Source of the DNA: Tritrichomonas foetus
Taxonomy: Eukaryota > Parabasalia > Tritrichomonadida > Tritrichomonadidae
Assembly (NCBI GenBank): GCA_001839685.1
Contig: MLAK01001315.1
Location: 27,769 to 91,768, forward strand
Direction of reading: 5' to 3'
Length of the DNA: 64,000 nt
The position numbers were made by a program, and so were the translations under genes. The notes under the pieces are model-generated. The model did not search any database and was not told the DNA's origin. It saw only the letters and a program-made list of their open reading frames with translations. The stretch's first letter is position 1. Each line of letters begins with the position of its first letter. Shown here piece by piece: positions 28,571 through 39,234 of the stretch.

Positions 28571-29003
28571 ACAATTCACTTAACAGCGTGCAAACCAAAA
28601 TAAATTTATGATCATTTCTAAATCGTTACCTTTTCCATGTTTTTCGTTTCATTTTTTTTTCATCCAATATTTTTTAATAATCAATTTAGTATCTCTCTTT
28701 TTTCTAAATTCTTCATAAATGAAAGTGCTCTTTGTCATCAAAGATACTTTGTAGTTTCCATTGAAGCAGCACTAGAGGATGCTTTTCTTTTTAAGGATTT
28801 CGATTGGAAACGATATAGCAACTTTTTCAATTTATATTTGTCCATAAACCTGATTGGTATTCCAATGACGATTGTTTTTGATTTAATTCACGTGAATAAT
28901 AAATCTAGATATATAGTCATTACCTTCATGTTTAGGTACAAATGAAATATATTACCAAAATTTGACAAAGTCTGTTTGTATTGACTACTAAAAATAAATC
29001 AAT
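28571..29003. other. intergenic
   Basis: About 433 bases, T-rich. The + strand open frame 28637-28945 inside it is Phe/Ile-rich and was not accepted. Confidence 0.55.
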
Positions 29004-29543
29004 ATGAATTCTCCAAACTCCACAGCAGTCGATTTTTCCGCTTTGATATACGGTTCTCTCGTAAATTCTCTTCTCGAAATGACAGAAGATGTCAACGAAG
29101 TCAATACTAAGCTTGATGAAATTGGTTATCGCATTGGTCTCAGATTGGCCCACGAATTTGCACGCGACAAAAATTTAGACCGTGTTGATTCACCAGAGAA
29201 ACTTATTAAAGACGTATTGATTAAAAACTGGCCGATAATTGCCGGAAAAACGACATCAGCATTTTACAAAGTCATCGATAACAACACTTTCATGATGGCC
29301 TTCCAACCGTCCACATTTACAGAATACGTCACAATTCCAGAACTCTACTCAGGTGTTCAATATACAGCCATGCTTCCTGGCGCATTACGCGGAATTTTTG
29401 AAATCTTCCACTATGAGGCGGAAGTTTCTTTAGAGCCCCCACAAGTAGAACAGAAGGCGGGATCGCAGAAGAAGCCCCCAACTGAGGTTAAAATAGTTAT
29501 TTCTAAAGTTATTCCAGTTGCCGTTCCTAAGGATGAAGATTAA
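29004..29543 (+). CDS. TRAPPC3: TRAPP complex subunit 3 (Bet3)
   Basis: Core TRAPP subunit for vesicle tethering at the ER-Golgi interface and Rab1/Ypt1 activation. The 179 residues cover the Bet3 fold. Near the N-terminus is IYGSLVNSLLEMTEDVNEVNTKLDEIGYRIGLRLAHEF, corresponding to the family's TYGALVTQL...DVN.QLD.MGYNIG.RLIEDF. The C-terminal half reads FTEYVTIPELYSGVQYTAMLPGALRGIFEI, matching FVELP...Y.N.LCGVLRGALEM. The Cys that carries palmitate in animal and yeast Bet3 (the C of LCGVLRG is nearby, not the acylated one) cannot be judged reliably. The C-terminal tail is extended by a Gln/Lys/Pro linker. Relation to TRAPPC5/6 is possible, but Bet3 fits best. ATG at 29004. Confidence 0.85.
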   Translation: MNSPNSTAVDFSALIYGSLVNSLLEMTEDVNEVNTKLDEIGYRIGLRLAHEFARDKNLDRVDSPEKLIKDVLIKNWPIIAGKTTSAFYKVIDNNTFMMAFQPSTFTEYVTIPELYSGVQYTAMLPGALRGIFEIFHYEAEVSLEPPQVEQKAGSQKKPPTEVKIVISKVIPVAVPKDED

Positions 29544-30129
29544 AAATGAAAAGAGTATTATCATTTTTCCTGCTTTCTGACTTTATATCTCTATTTATTT
29601 TTTTATGATTTTTTTTGTATTTGATTGTCTTCTCATTTTCGATAGCGAATGCTTTTTTGAGTATTTTCAATGGTTTCCCCGAGTTTGGTGCAAATAAACC
29701 TACTGACTAAATGAGTTGGAAGTGCTCAGATTTAGGGGTAAAGATTAAATATTTAGACTTTATTATTTTTAAATGAACACAATGGCCAAACTTCCAAAGG
29801 GTTATTTTATTCATGAATATGGATGGGTTTTGTCACATTTGAACAACTCTAATTTGTCATTTCACGTCTTTTTTACGGAGAATGATGATGGCATTCATAG
29901 AGAAAAAGCTTTAAAAAAGATGACAACACTCACTTTTTTGTTTTCGAATTTATGAGTTTCTTCAGGATTAAAAAGCGATGGAACATGGAATTATTTAGAA
30001 GGATTACTTCCTTTTTTGTACTTACTTGTTGAATATTTTGAGATTGAATCGATTGATACAATAGCAACAAAAGTGTGAATAGTAATTTTTTATTAGCAAT
30101 TATTACCATTAATGATAATTATTATTTGA
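29544..30129. other. intergenic
   Basis: About 585 bases between TRAPPC3 and the ankyrin pseudogene. A 60-codon + strand frame at 29773-29955 has no recognisable content. No supported gene. Confidence 0.5.
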
Positions 30130-31936
30130 ATAAAGCAATCACATTGTCATGTCCGTTCTATTGAACAAGCAGATGAGGTGTTTCATTAAGTGCATAACCT
30201 ATTCCAAATAACCAACTGAATAAAATTGTTATCGTTGGCATTACTTTCGATATTTCCTTCTATTCTTGGACTTTTAAGGATAAGGAGAATAGCACACATT
30301 TCACAAAGATTATTGGAGACTTCATAATGCTATGGTGAACAACAATTTTATTTCAATATTCCATATTAATCATTTGATCAACAATGATAAAAAATGAAGA
30401 GCACTGTCTTTTGTGTTGGCTTCAGTAAAAGTTTGATTTTGTAATAATGTTTCAACCAATTCAAGCTTGCTTAAACATGTAAGTTGATAGAGGCGAGTTT
30501 CGATTTCAATTGCAATAAATTCCGTTTGAATTCCATTAGAAACATTAATATTTAATTCAAACATTATCTTTAGAATTGATGTGGATGCTGGAAATGAGAT
30601 AACATAAAATGGATAATTATTTGATCATTTCTTGATATGACATTAGCAAGAGGGGTTTTATTCAATAGTTCTTCAGCACCAATTTAGAATGTGATGTACT
30701 TTTATTATTAGATAAGAACATGGTTTTCTGAATTAATATCAAATTTGGATTTTTCGAGTAGAAGCTATACAATATCAAATCGACCATCTCATGCAGCAAC
30801 ATGAAGATGTGAATTATATGTAAGAATAATAATTCCAAATATTTGTTGATTGACCAATAAGAATACAAAATAACATCATTTTTCATAAAAGACATTGCTA
30901 AAATATTTGGGGATTATAAAATGACTTGAAGCACTGTATTATGCCTATAGTAGGAATTCAATTCATTCAATTCAGATCATTGACTAATTGATTATATAGT
31001 AGATTTATTAAATAGAAAAAGGATGTAACATATAAATATACAAATTCTACAGCAATAGAAAATTGGATATTTTTCAATGCCTTTACATATTCGGTTATTT
31101 TTGGTTAATTATACACAATTGATTTGATTACGGATAACATTCTTGATCGAAGTTGAACTGGTTTTCTTCGATGAAACGAATGATTTCGTTAGAATGTCAC
31201 ATTATAATATGTTTAACAGACGATTGCGTAATTTTTGCTTTGATTTACCAAAGACATTTGAAGATATTAATTAATCCATTCAAAATTAAATATTTGTTAA
31301 TCTAAAAACAGGATCAAAAACTATTGGTTAGTGTCTTTTTAAAAATAGAAATCTCTGATTTGGCAACATAATCAGTAAAAGTATTGAGATCATCATTTTG
31401 TAATAATACAAAATAATTCAGAATGTGAAATTGTTTTTTCTATGCTCAAGTAAAACTGGATGCTCTTCTAAGTATCTACTTATATTGACATAGTCGTTTT
31501 CATCATATTTAACAATTTGTTGTTGGAATAATCCTGGATATTCTTTTCTTATTTCAGGTATGATATATTAGAAGAAATCTTTGGTGTATCGAGAGTCATT
31601 ATATAAATCTGCTTTAATATTTGGGAAAGTGAAAACTTTTTCTTCCAATAAATACATAGTCAGAAAACATGTGATTGTCAAGTGATTGAACAAGAGGTTT
31701 TCTTCTTATATCAAATAGTTCAGTACAAAGAGAGCCTTTGTATTTAGCATTTTAAAATTATGGTTTTGAAATGGATGTTTCAATAAACGCTTGAAAAAAG
31801 AATCATATATTAGTGTATGTTTCTGAATCTGAATGTCTTTCAACATTTTCATGATATTTAGAAATTTGAGTTTGTTGTTTGAGTTGTCTACAAAATATTC
31901 GTGAAGAAGTAATTCTAATGCAGAAAGAATATTCAT
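30130..31936 (-). pseudogene. decayed DUF3447/ankyrin-repeat gene
   Basis: Read on the minus strand, this stretch holds pieces of a typical trichomonad ankyrin protein in correct N-to-C order, scattered over all three frames. From 31936 there is a helical N-terminal part (MNILSALELLLHEYFVDNSN). At about 31440-31565 comes PEIRKEYPGLFQQQIVKYDE. At about 31320-31420 comes YFVLLQNDDLNTFTDYVAK, the DUF3447-like pattern of LIRxDSVEEFVxYVN. At about 30720-30800 comes DGRFDIV(stop)LLLEKSKFDIN, an ankyrin repeat. At about 30380-30500 comes LYQLTCLSKLELVETLLQNQ, another repeat. Many stops and frameshifts interrupt it, so no full-length product is possible. Confidence 0.8.
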
Positions 31937-32642
31937 ATGCTTTCTTTAATCATCGAAACCTATAGGATTCATAAATGAGGAAGCCATGTGAATAATGAAT
32001 AATATATATATATTCTGTGATACTCAGAAATTATTCAAAAGAATTCTGAATGTATCTCAATAAATGATGACAAAATTATACAAAAGGTTGTTGATGAATT
32101 GTTCAAATTTTCAATGCTCATTGAAGGGAAATAAATATTCATTTTATCTAGTTTAAAATTGATATTTATCTGATAAATTTCCATTATTTATTTATATATC
32201 TAATAATTGAAATTTAATTATCAGATATATTGTATTATAATAACATATAAATGAGATAATAGATGATTTTTCAATTGAACACATAAACATATTAATATCT
32301 ACTATAATATATGATTAAATACTAATATTACGATACAGAAGTTTTATAATACAATAATGTAAACTAAATAATGGATTAATTTTCGTTACTTTTTCCAATT
32401 TCTCATTTGTAATAATCACATATATGATAGATGTCTAATAAATAGTGTGAATAATCATTCTACATGCAGATTTAAATGTTATTTTTGTCTGCATCAAGCT
32501 ATCTTCGCTTTCTAACTTTACGATAAAACTAAGTTAACTTGAATTCTCTATTCAAAAAGTGATAACTTTCCCTTCTTTCAAAATTGAACTATTTTTTATC
32601 GTCAGATTCTCCAAAAAATCGATAAAATTTTCTCCAACAATA
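31937..32642. other. intergenic, 700 bases, extremely AT-rich
   Basis: Lies between the ankyrin pseudogene start and the channel gene. No open frame of note, no RNA gene and no repeat recognised. Confidence 0.6.
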
Positions 32643-34040
32643 ATGAAAACCACTCCGAGTGCAATTGGCGACACAGTTCGATTACACATGTCAAGTCAAG
32701 ATCCATATGGAATTTACCCTTATCAAGGAAAAAGACGCGCATGGGAATATGCTATGTTTTTAGTTTCCATAATCAATGTTTTGGAATTGCCGTTTGATTG
32801 GATTTTCAATTTTGAAAGGACACCGGCCTACGTTTTTCCAGCCTTAGTTTTAGACGTGTTTTTTTTTATTGATTTATATGTATTTTATCATAATGGAATT
32901 TTAATTCATGGTGTCATCAGGCTTGATAAGCACAGCATTGTATCATCTATTAAAAAATGGAGAAAAATCATTTATTGGATAACTCCCTGGCCATTTTATT
33001 TAATTGGCTTTTTTTCAAAAAACAACATTGCATATAATGTTCTTGTTGGCTTAAAATTAATCAGAATTGTAAGATTATATGATGCACAACAAATCATTCG
33101 AAATACAATTGTATATTATTCTGCTTTCACTCGAATGTTTACTTTATTTTGTTTTCTCTTAACCATTGTGCAATATTGTGCATGCGCTTTTTGGGCTGCT
33201 GGCCATTTCCAGAAATCTGACAAAACCTGGCTGATCCAATCAGGGGTTGCTAACCATCCTTTAATTCACCAATATTTCAGAACTGTTTATTACATCACTA
33301 CAACTGTTCTAACAATTGGCTATGGTGATCTTCATCCATATACATTTGTTGAAATGATTGTTGTTATAATTATAGAACTCTTTGGAGTTTTTTATTATAA
33401 TTTTTTCATTTCTAATATGGTCACAATTCTTGCTGATCCAACACGTTCATCTTTCTTTAAGAAGTTTCGGAATATTTATTCCACCTTTCGATCCCATGGT
33501 CTCACAAATGCATCACTTCATGAAATGCTCACGTTTTATGAATATGTATGGATAAAAGATAAAAATCGAACTGAGTTTTACAATGCTGCATCAAAATTAC
33601 CTGATGCTTTACAGAAAAGGTTAGAATTAGCACTACATATGGAAGTGTTTAATAGTGTTGCTTCATTAAGAGACAAATCTGAAGAAGCTCTCGAGAAAGT
33701 CGCACTTGCACTAAAACCAAGAATTTTTACTCCAGGTGACAGTTTGGTAAAAGCTGGACACGTGAGTCGAAGAATGTATTTCATTACTAATGGAAGATTA
33801 AATGCATATTCTTCTTTGGGTTCACTCATTCAAACAATGGATGGGCTTCATGGATGCGTACTTGGCGAAGCTTCTTTGATTTTGGGAAGAAGTGAAACTG
33901 CAACGGTGATTGCAGAAACTTTTGTTGAGGCATTCGAGTTGACCAAAGCAGATTATGATGAAATCCCTGAGCTTCATCCTGTAATTGATGGAATTCAAAA
34001 TAATCCAATTCTTTCAGCAGTAACAAAAGTTCATTTGTAA
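32643..34040 (+). CDS. voltage-gated-type K+ channel with cyclic-nucleotide-binding domain
   Basis: A 465-residue channel subunit of the CNG/HCN/KCNH type. The first ATG is at 32643; the frame is open from a GTG at 32559. Predicted S1-S3 lie at about 33-55, 64-85 and 105-124. S4, near 132-155, is LKLIRIVRLYDAQQIIRN with few spaced charges. S5 lies near 160-185, the pore helix and K+ filter TTTVLTIGYGDL at 219-230, and S6 near 240-263. A C-linker follows, then the CNB domain at about 345-450. The filter GYGD predicts K+ selectivity. In the phosphate-binding cassette LGEASLILGRSETATVIA, the Arg that holds the cyclic phosphate is Glu418, so cyclic-nucleotide control may be lost or altered. It would form a tetramer in a membrane. 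Confidence 0.9.
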   Translation: MKTTPSAIGDTVRLHMSSQDPYGIYPYQGKRRAWEYAMFLVSIINVLELPFDWIFNFERTPAYVFPALVLDVFFFIDLYVFYHNGILIHGVIRLDKHSIVSSIKKWRKIIYWITPWPFYLIGFFSKNNIAYNVLVGLKLIRIVRLYDAQQIIRNTIVYYSAFTRMFTLFCFLLTIVQYCACAFWAAGHFQKSDKTWLIQSGVANHPLIHQYFRTVYYITTTVLTIGYGDLHPYTFVEMIVVIIIELFGVFYYNFFISNMVTILADPTRSSFFKKFRNIYSTFRSHGLTNASLHEMLTFYEYVWIKDKNRTEFYNAASKLPDALQKRLELALHMEVFNSVASLRDKSEEALEKVALALKPRIFTPGDSLVKAGHVSRRMYFITNGRLNAYSSLGSLIQTMDGLHGCVLGEASLILGRSETATVIAETFVEAFELTKADYDEIPELHPVIDGIQNNPILSAVTKVHL

Positions 34041-34559
34041 GTAAAATAGATTAACTAGTAATATTCTCCATCTCTTTTCATTTTTAAATTTGTTGACATC
34101 GAGAGCACATTTCCGATGAAGAAGACAAATAAGGTATAAGTTAACAACTTTGACTCAATCGAAAATAATTTATCAAGGAAATCTCCACAAATATTGTTGG
34201 GTCATGCTTAAAATTCCTAAAAGAAGAAGAAATAGAAAAAACTCAATCTATTCTTTGTGTTGTTCATGTGAAAACCATTTAATAAATAAGAGATAATCAA
34301 CTGTGAAATAGATATGTTTCTTTGTTATCTTTGTATTCCTTCAATTCCTTTCCATGGATCTGCACAAACTTTGTTAAACTCATTAACCAATTCATACAAG
34401 AAAACATTCACCAAAGGAAGTAATCTATCTAAAATGAAAATTGTTTAATTTGGAATTGGCCATTCTTCATTCAATAATAATAAATAAGAAAATAATATTC
34501 TAAGTTGATACGTAAAAATAATATTTCTTTACAACAAAACAATATTCACACATTTAAAA
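34041..34559. other. intergenic between convergent genes
   Basis: About 519 bases, AT-rich, no feature recognised. Confidence 0.6.
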
Positions 34560-35492
34560 TTAGGTAGTCTTTGGAAGAAATGCAATATCGTTGCATGCCT
34601 GCACCATTGCGTTCTTCCATGTGAGTTCACCGAGAGTTTTCGCAATTTCTTCAAGGTTTTCATGGAAGCTTTTTTCCAAATTAACAGCTTCCTCAGTCAG
34701 TGCTTTTTGCTTCAATTTAAGAGCTTCCAAAGCCGTTTTATGGTCGAAAATCACACGAGTAAGCATGTCACGGTTTGACATAATGGTTTCGAGCCTCATT
34801 TTTGCATCTTCTTTCTTAAAAACCAAATTTGATAGTCTGCTTCTTTGGTAGTCCATACTATCATCATTTTGGTCATCATTTGTTGCTCCAGGAAGAGTTT
34901 TATTCAATTCGAGCGGACTTTTTTCTTCTGCCAAGTTTTCGGCTCCAATTGTCTCCCTTTCAATTCTTTTCGGTTGTTCTGAAAGTTGTTTGAATCTGAG
35001 CCCTTCTTTCAAAATTGCATTTGATATTAATCGAAGTTGTGCAATTGAAGGAGGCTGCCCTTCAATTCTCTTTCCGGAAGTTGACGATCTCAAAATTGCC
35101 AAAGTTTCTCGAATTGAAGCTTCGCGCGCTTCATTTTCTTGATTGAGTGCATCGATATGGGCTCGCTCGCGCTTCATGGCTGCCGTAATTTGCGACTTCT
35201 CATCGATTAAAGCTGTTAAAGCCGCTTTATGGGTTCGCATGACCCTCTGAAAATGGTGATATGTTTCTTGAGTGGCTTGGACCCTCCTTTCTCGGAAATA
35301 AGAAATTGGTTTAAACGGTCGTCTGTTTTTGCTGTTTGATCCTGTCGATTGGAGGTCGCTGCCGATACTTAAAAGGCTTGATGTCGATCTTCTTGAACGG
35401 GAGAGAAATGACGGCTGATTACTGAGCTGAGATCGCGTACTTGATTGTTGACGAAGAGACGGAAGTTGTGATCCGCTAGTAAAAGTGTCCAT
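34560..35492 (-). CDS. coiled-coil protein, 310 aa
   Basis: Not recognised. Residues 1-70 are Ser/Gln/Arg-rich and disordered (SLRQQSSTRSQLSNQPSF). Residues about 72-140 form an Arg/Glu/Ala coiled coil (RRVQATQETYHHFQRVMRTH). A variable middle follows, then a second coiled coil at about 222-285. The C-terminus is TWKNAMVQACNDIAFLPKTT. There is no membrane or catalytic motif. ATG at 35492. The gene is divergent from the PAS receptor gene, with about 490 bases between starts. A cytoskeletal role is possible only by composition. Confidence 0.7.
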   Translation of the reverse strand: MDTFTSGSQLPSLRQQSSTRSQLSNQPSFLSRSRRSTSSLLSIGSDLQSTGSNSKNRRPFKPISYFRERRVQATQETYHHFQRVMRTHKAALTALIDEKSQITAAMKRERAHIDALNQENEAREASIRETLAILRSSTSGKRIEGQPPSIAQLRLISNAILKEGLRFKQLSEQPKRIERETIGAENLAEEKSPLELNKTLPGATNDDQNDDSMDYQRSRLSNLVFKKEDAKMRLETIMSNRDMLTRVIFDHKTALEALKLKQKALTEEAVNLEKSFHENLEEIAKTLGELTWKNAMVQACNDIAFLPKTT

Positions 35493-35983
35493 CAGAGATA
35501 GTTTCGAAACTTAATTAATTCGTTATTTCAATAGTTAATGATTAATATGTTAACTATATTTGTGATCGATTTTTGGTAAGATGAAAGAAGAATATCGATA
35601 GAAATAAAGTATAGAAATAATAAAAATAGATTTATTGACGGAAAATATGGAGGAAAGTAGAGATTTACAATTCATTTAGTTAACAGAATCATAATTGTAA
35701 CTTTTAATGCCAAAATTTATGGAATTATTCCTGATTGAAGAGCATAAAAGTCAAATATAATTTTCCTCGTTCACTACTTTTTGAATGATAATGGACGAGA
35801 AAAAATAATCAGACTTTTTCATTTGTTATTCAGCTGATCTCGATCGAACGGTTTTTCAATTTTAATGCTTTGAAAATTTGAAATTAGTTATGAATTCAAT
35901 GTGCCAAATGATCTCAACTTAAATCATTTTTGAGGTCGATTAGGACGTTGAGATTTCTCACAAAAAGTTCAGAATTGAAGCGG
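35493..35983. promoter_or_regulatory. divergent intergenic region
   Basis: About 490 bases between two divergent genes. A tcatttttgagg stretch at about 35924 resembles the start of the trichomonad initiator consensus but is unproven. Confidence 0.3.
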
Positions 35984-38900
35984 ATGTTTTTTGCTCTTTT
36001 CTCATGCTTCACCAACAGCTATTATTTATTCGATGATACAAGCACCTCGCCCGAATCGCTTCGTGAGCAGTATTCAATTTGCTGCTCGTTTTCGACAAAT
36101 TTGAATTCATTTTATATATATCAGAGTGGAACGAGCGACAATTCGAACGACGATTCAATTTATGTTGATGATCAAATTAATGGTTATAATAAAATTATTC
36201 AATTGCTATCACAAAATAATATTCGAATATTATCGATGAAAGAAAATTCCAAATTTTTGATTCTTCCTCATTTGATCAAAATTTCCAATTATTCTCTCGT
36301 TAAAGATGTTCACAAAAAATTCCAGTTTTTATCGAATTTAATTGAAACAACATATATAATATCAAATTTTGGTTGTTTTGATGCTGTTTTAAAGTGTTAC
36401 CAAAGTAATTCAAATTTTCTTCAGATTAAAGTTGCCATTTTTACCGCCTTTATCATCATTTTGTTGTTTTGCGTTTTATACTTCTTTATTTATGAAAGAG
36501 TATTATTAAAAGGTATAAAAATGGAAGGATTTGGATTTTTCAATTCAGAAAATAACACTTATTATGGTGATCCATCAATCGATTATCACCAAAATATTCC
36601 TCTTAATAAAGCAGTCGCTAAACAAATTCATCGAAATACCGCATTCTATTCTTTCAATACTGTTTCGAAACACCAACTAAATAATAATATTATCTTTTGG
36701 CAAACCTTTGAACAAGTTTTTCCAGACATTTCCGACCCATCAATTCTAATCTCATTCAAATCTGATGGAATTAAAATACCTAGTCAACCAATTGGCACCT
36801 TCAAGAATCTCAGAAACTATAAACCAATTGAAATACACATTCCACTTAAAACTGCATCAAATTGTCGGATTTATTTAAATGAAGCAATTGTTACTGCTTT
36901 TAGTGTTGGTAGTCAATTTTCCAGCTTTACAAGAACACTTTTTAGTTATATAAGTAAATTATTGGAATCTAGTATCTTTGAAAAATCAAATGTTCAGATA
37001 TTATTAAATTACATTTGTCCACAACTTGATATTACATATTCTTTAGTGATTAATAAAAATGAAATAATAGGGCATTATCATTCAAAAGATTTAACTGAGT
37101 TAACTAAAGATCAAATTAATGAAATCATTAATACATTTGATAATGATGATAACAACTGCGGTCAGATTGATAAAGCGATGAAAGGTTGTGAAGATGTATA
37201 TTATCAAAAATACAAATATTTCGATACAAATCTTCTTATCATTTTTGGAATACGAAACAAGGATTTTGCTGATGACGTCTTCGATATCTTTTCAATTGTC
37301 ATTATGATTCTTCATCGATTATCTCATATCCAATCCAAATCGTTAGAATTGGAACATATTTTAAAGATCATTTCTTCAGATAACACCTATGGTTTTTATG
37401 AATATAAAATGGACGAAGATGGGAAATTAATTTACACTCGAGATTTTACAAATTCAGAATTTTCAAATCCAGAAAAGTTTCTTCACCACAAAGAAAAAAT
37501 CGGAACAATTCAAGAACGAATTTTTGAAGTTGGGACATCAAAGAAGGATCAAGTAATTGATGAAAATGTAGGTGATCAAATAATTTCACTGGTTTCCAAT
37601 GTAAACGTTTTAACAGACGAACGCACAGTTTTCTGTTTCAGTGAAAATATTAGTTCATTTTTAGCAGCCGAAGCTAATTTTATTAAAGAAATTAAAGAAA
37701 AAGAAGAAGCTATTGAAACGCTAAGCATTATTCCTTTTTCCCGTTTACAAAAAATTACTGTTATTTCACCATGTGATTATAAATATCCATTCAATGGTGT
37801 TTATCATTGTCGCAGAAACAGGATCAAAGAAGTCAATATTAATATTTTCAATAATTATCATGATTTGGCTAATCCAAAAGATGATGGAGTCGATATTGAT
37901 GGAAATGTTCGGTACGTTTTAATAAATCATCATAATTTAAGACGAAATCGTTCAAGATCACGAACTAAAATAAAGAAAAGAAGTTCTTTTCGTTATAGTT
38001 TCCCACATAATAGTTCAAACGAATCATTAAATAGTATAACAGAAGGGGATAAACTAAAAGAGCAAAATAAACAAAATATAAACAGCGGCCTTCATTATAT
38101 TTTCGTCAAAGCAGCTGAACAAACTCAAATGGATTTCCCCGAATCTCCTTTTGGTGTACTCAGATTTGTATCTTCCAGTGATTTGATTGAAATGTGGATG
38201 CTTGGATTTAATAATTTTTTAATGGATGCAACACTTTTTTATCAAAATACAGAGTATATTTCTCCATTGATTGAATTCTGTACCCCAAATGTTGATTCCA
38301 TTATTGCATGGAATGTTGACATGGAAACACAAAAAGTTACACGAGAAAAGAGTTTTCCTACAATTTGGGATATTCTTTCGGTTTCCAAAGCAATGCCTTT
38401 TACACAATTTCCATCATTTTTACAAGATGAAAGTCGAAATTTGTTTTATAATGAAATCGATCGAATTTATGCTGGCGAATCTCCAGCTTTATTGCTAGAT
38501 GTTCAAGTTCTGAAACTTGATGGAACATATGAATGGTATGCTTTATTGTCTTTTAGAGAAGGTTGTAGTAATTTAAAGTGTTTTATGATAAATGTTCATA
38601 ATTATCATACAGAATCTGTTTCAATAACTGAACAAAAAGAATCAATTCATCGAATTTTAAGTGTTGGTCGAATTTCTTTGTGGTATTTTACTGATGATGA
38701 CCAAAATCTTCCTTATCCACAAATGTTTGATTGCGGTATAAATTTAATTCTTCATATTAATTGGAGTTTTGTCTGGAGAATTGTTGATGTCGAAGATCAA
38801 GAAGAATTTACTCATAAAATTAGAAATTCTTTCGATTTGAAGCATTTATTTGATATAAAATGTACAATTGTGTTTGGTGATAAATCTGTACATGTTATCA

Positions 38901-39070
38901 TGCGTGGAAAACCTCAAATGAAAGGAAATGAATTAGAAATTGCAGGAGTCGTCATTGATATTGGTGCAATTATTGAAGATCAGAAAATGCAAGGTGTGAT
39001 TGAAGAGTTGAAAGACCAGATTGAAGAAAGTCAACAACTTATTGATATTTGCCGTAATTCTATTCAATAA
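35984..39070 (+). CDS. single-pass receptor-like protein with cytoplasmic PAS-like domains, 1028 aa
   Basis: The first ATG is at 35984 (frame open from a TTG at 35930) and encodes a signal-peptide-like MFFALFSCFTNSYYLF. An extracellular part of about 130 residues follows, then one membrane helix at about 150-172 (KVAIFTAFIIILLFCVLYFFIY) and a large cytoplasmic region. Three stretches look PAS-like: about 465-570 (NTYGFYEYKMDEDG), about 770-870 (IIAWNVDMETQKV...LKLDGTYEWYALLSF) and about 893-1000 (RISLWYFTDDD...VVIDIGAIIEDQK). The protein ends in a short coiled coil (EELKDQIEESQQLI). In PAS receptors such a linker usually leads into an output domain, but none is present. It is probably a membrane sensor acting through a partner. 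Related trichomonad proteins carry cyclase domains (from memory). Confidence 0.65.
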   Translation: MFFALFSCFTNSYYLFDDTSTSPESLREQYSICCSFSTNLNSFYIYQSGTSDNSNDDSIYVDDQINGYNKIIQLLSQNNIRILSMKENSKFLILPHLIKISNYSLVKDVHKKFQFLSNLIETTYIISNFGCFDAVLKCYQSNSNFLQIKVAIFTAFIIILLFCVLYFFIYERVLLKGIKMEGFGFFNSENNTYYGDPSIDYHQNIPLNKAVAKQIHRNTAFYSFNTVSKHQLNNNIIFWQTFEQVFPDISDPSILISFKSDGIKIPSQPIGTFKNLRNYKPIEIHIPLKTASNCRIYLNEAIVTAFSVGSQFSSFTRTLFSYISKLLESSIFEKSNVQILLNYICPQLDITYSLVINKNEIIGHYHSKDLTELTKDQINEIINTFDNDDNNCGQIDKAMKGCEDVYYQKYKYFDTNLLIIFGIRNKDFADDVFDIFSIVIMILHRLSHIQSKSLELEHILKIISSDNTYGFYEYKMDEDGKLIYTRDFTNSEFSNPEKFLHHKEKIGTIQERIFEVGTSKKDQVIDENVGDQIISLVSNVNVLTDERTVFCFSENISSFLAAEANFIKEIKEKEEAIETLSIIPFSRLQKITVISPCDYKYPFNGVYHCRRNRIKEVNINIFNNYHDLANPKDDGVDIDGNVRYVLINHHNLRRNRSRSRTKIKKRSSFRYSFPHNSSNESLNSITEGDKLKEQNKQNINSGLHYIFVKAAEQTQMDFPESPFGVLRFVSSSDLIEMWMLGFNNFLMDATLFYQNTEYISPLIEFCTPNVDSIIAWNVDMETQKVTREKSFPTIWDILSVSKAMPFTQFPSFLQDESRNLFYNEIDRIYAGESPALLLDVQVLKLDGTYEWYALLSFREGCSNLKCFMINVHNYHTESVSITEQKESIHRILSVGRISLWYFTDDDQNLPYPQMFDCGINLILHINWSFVWRIVDVEDQEEFTHKIRNSFDLKHLFDIKCTIVFGDKSVHVIMRGKPQMKGNELEIAGVVIDIGAIIEDQKMQGVIEELKDQIEESQQLIDICRNSIQ

Positions 39071-39234
39071 TATTTGTAAATTTTTACGCATTACGATTTT
39101 TATTTTTAATCTTAATTTTGGTTTTTATTATTTGTGATTTTGATTGAGTTTTTCTTTTTAAAGAGTGTTAATTTTTGTATTGTATGCCAATTTTTTATAT
39201 CAATTTTGTTTTTGGAGTGATCATTTTTTTAAAA

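Noticed and set aside
28637..28945. 102-codon + strand frame downstream of S29
   Set aside because: Composition of T-rich spacer, no recognisable segment, starts within a 3' untranslated region.
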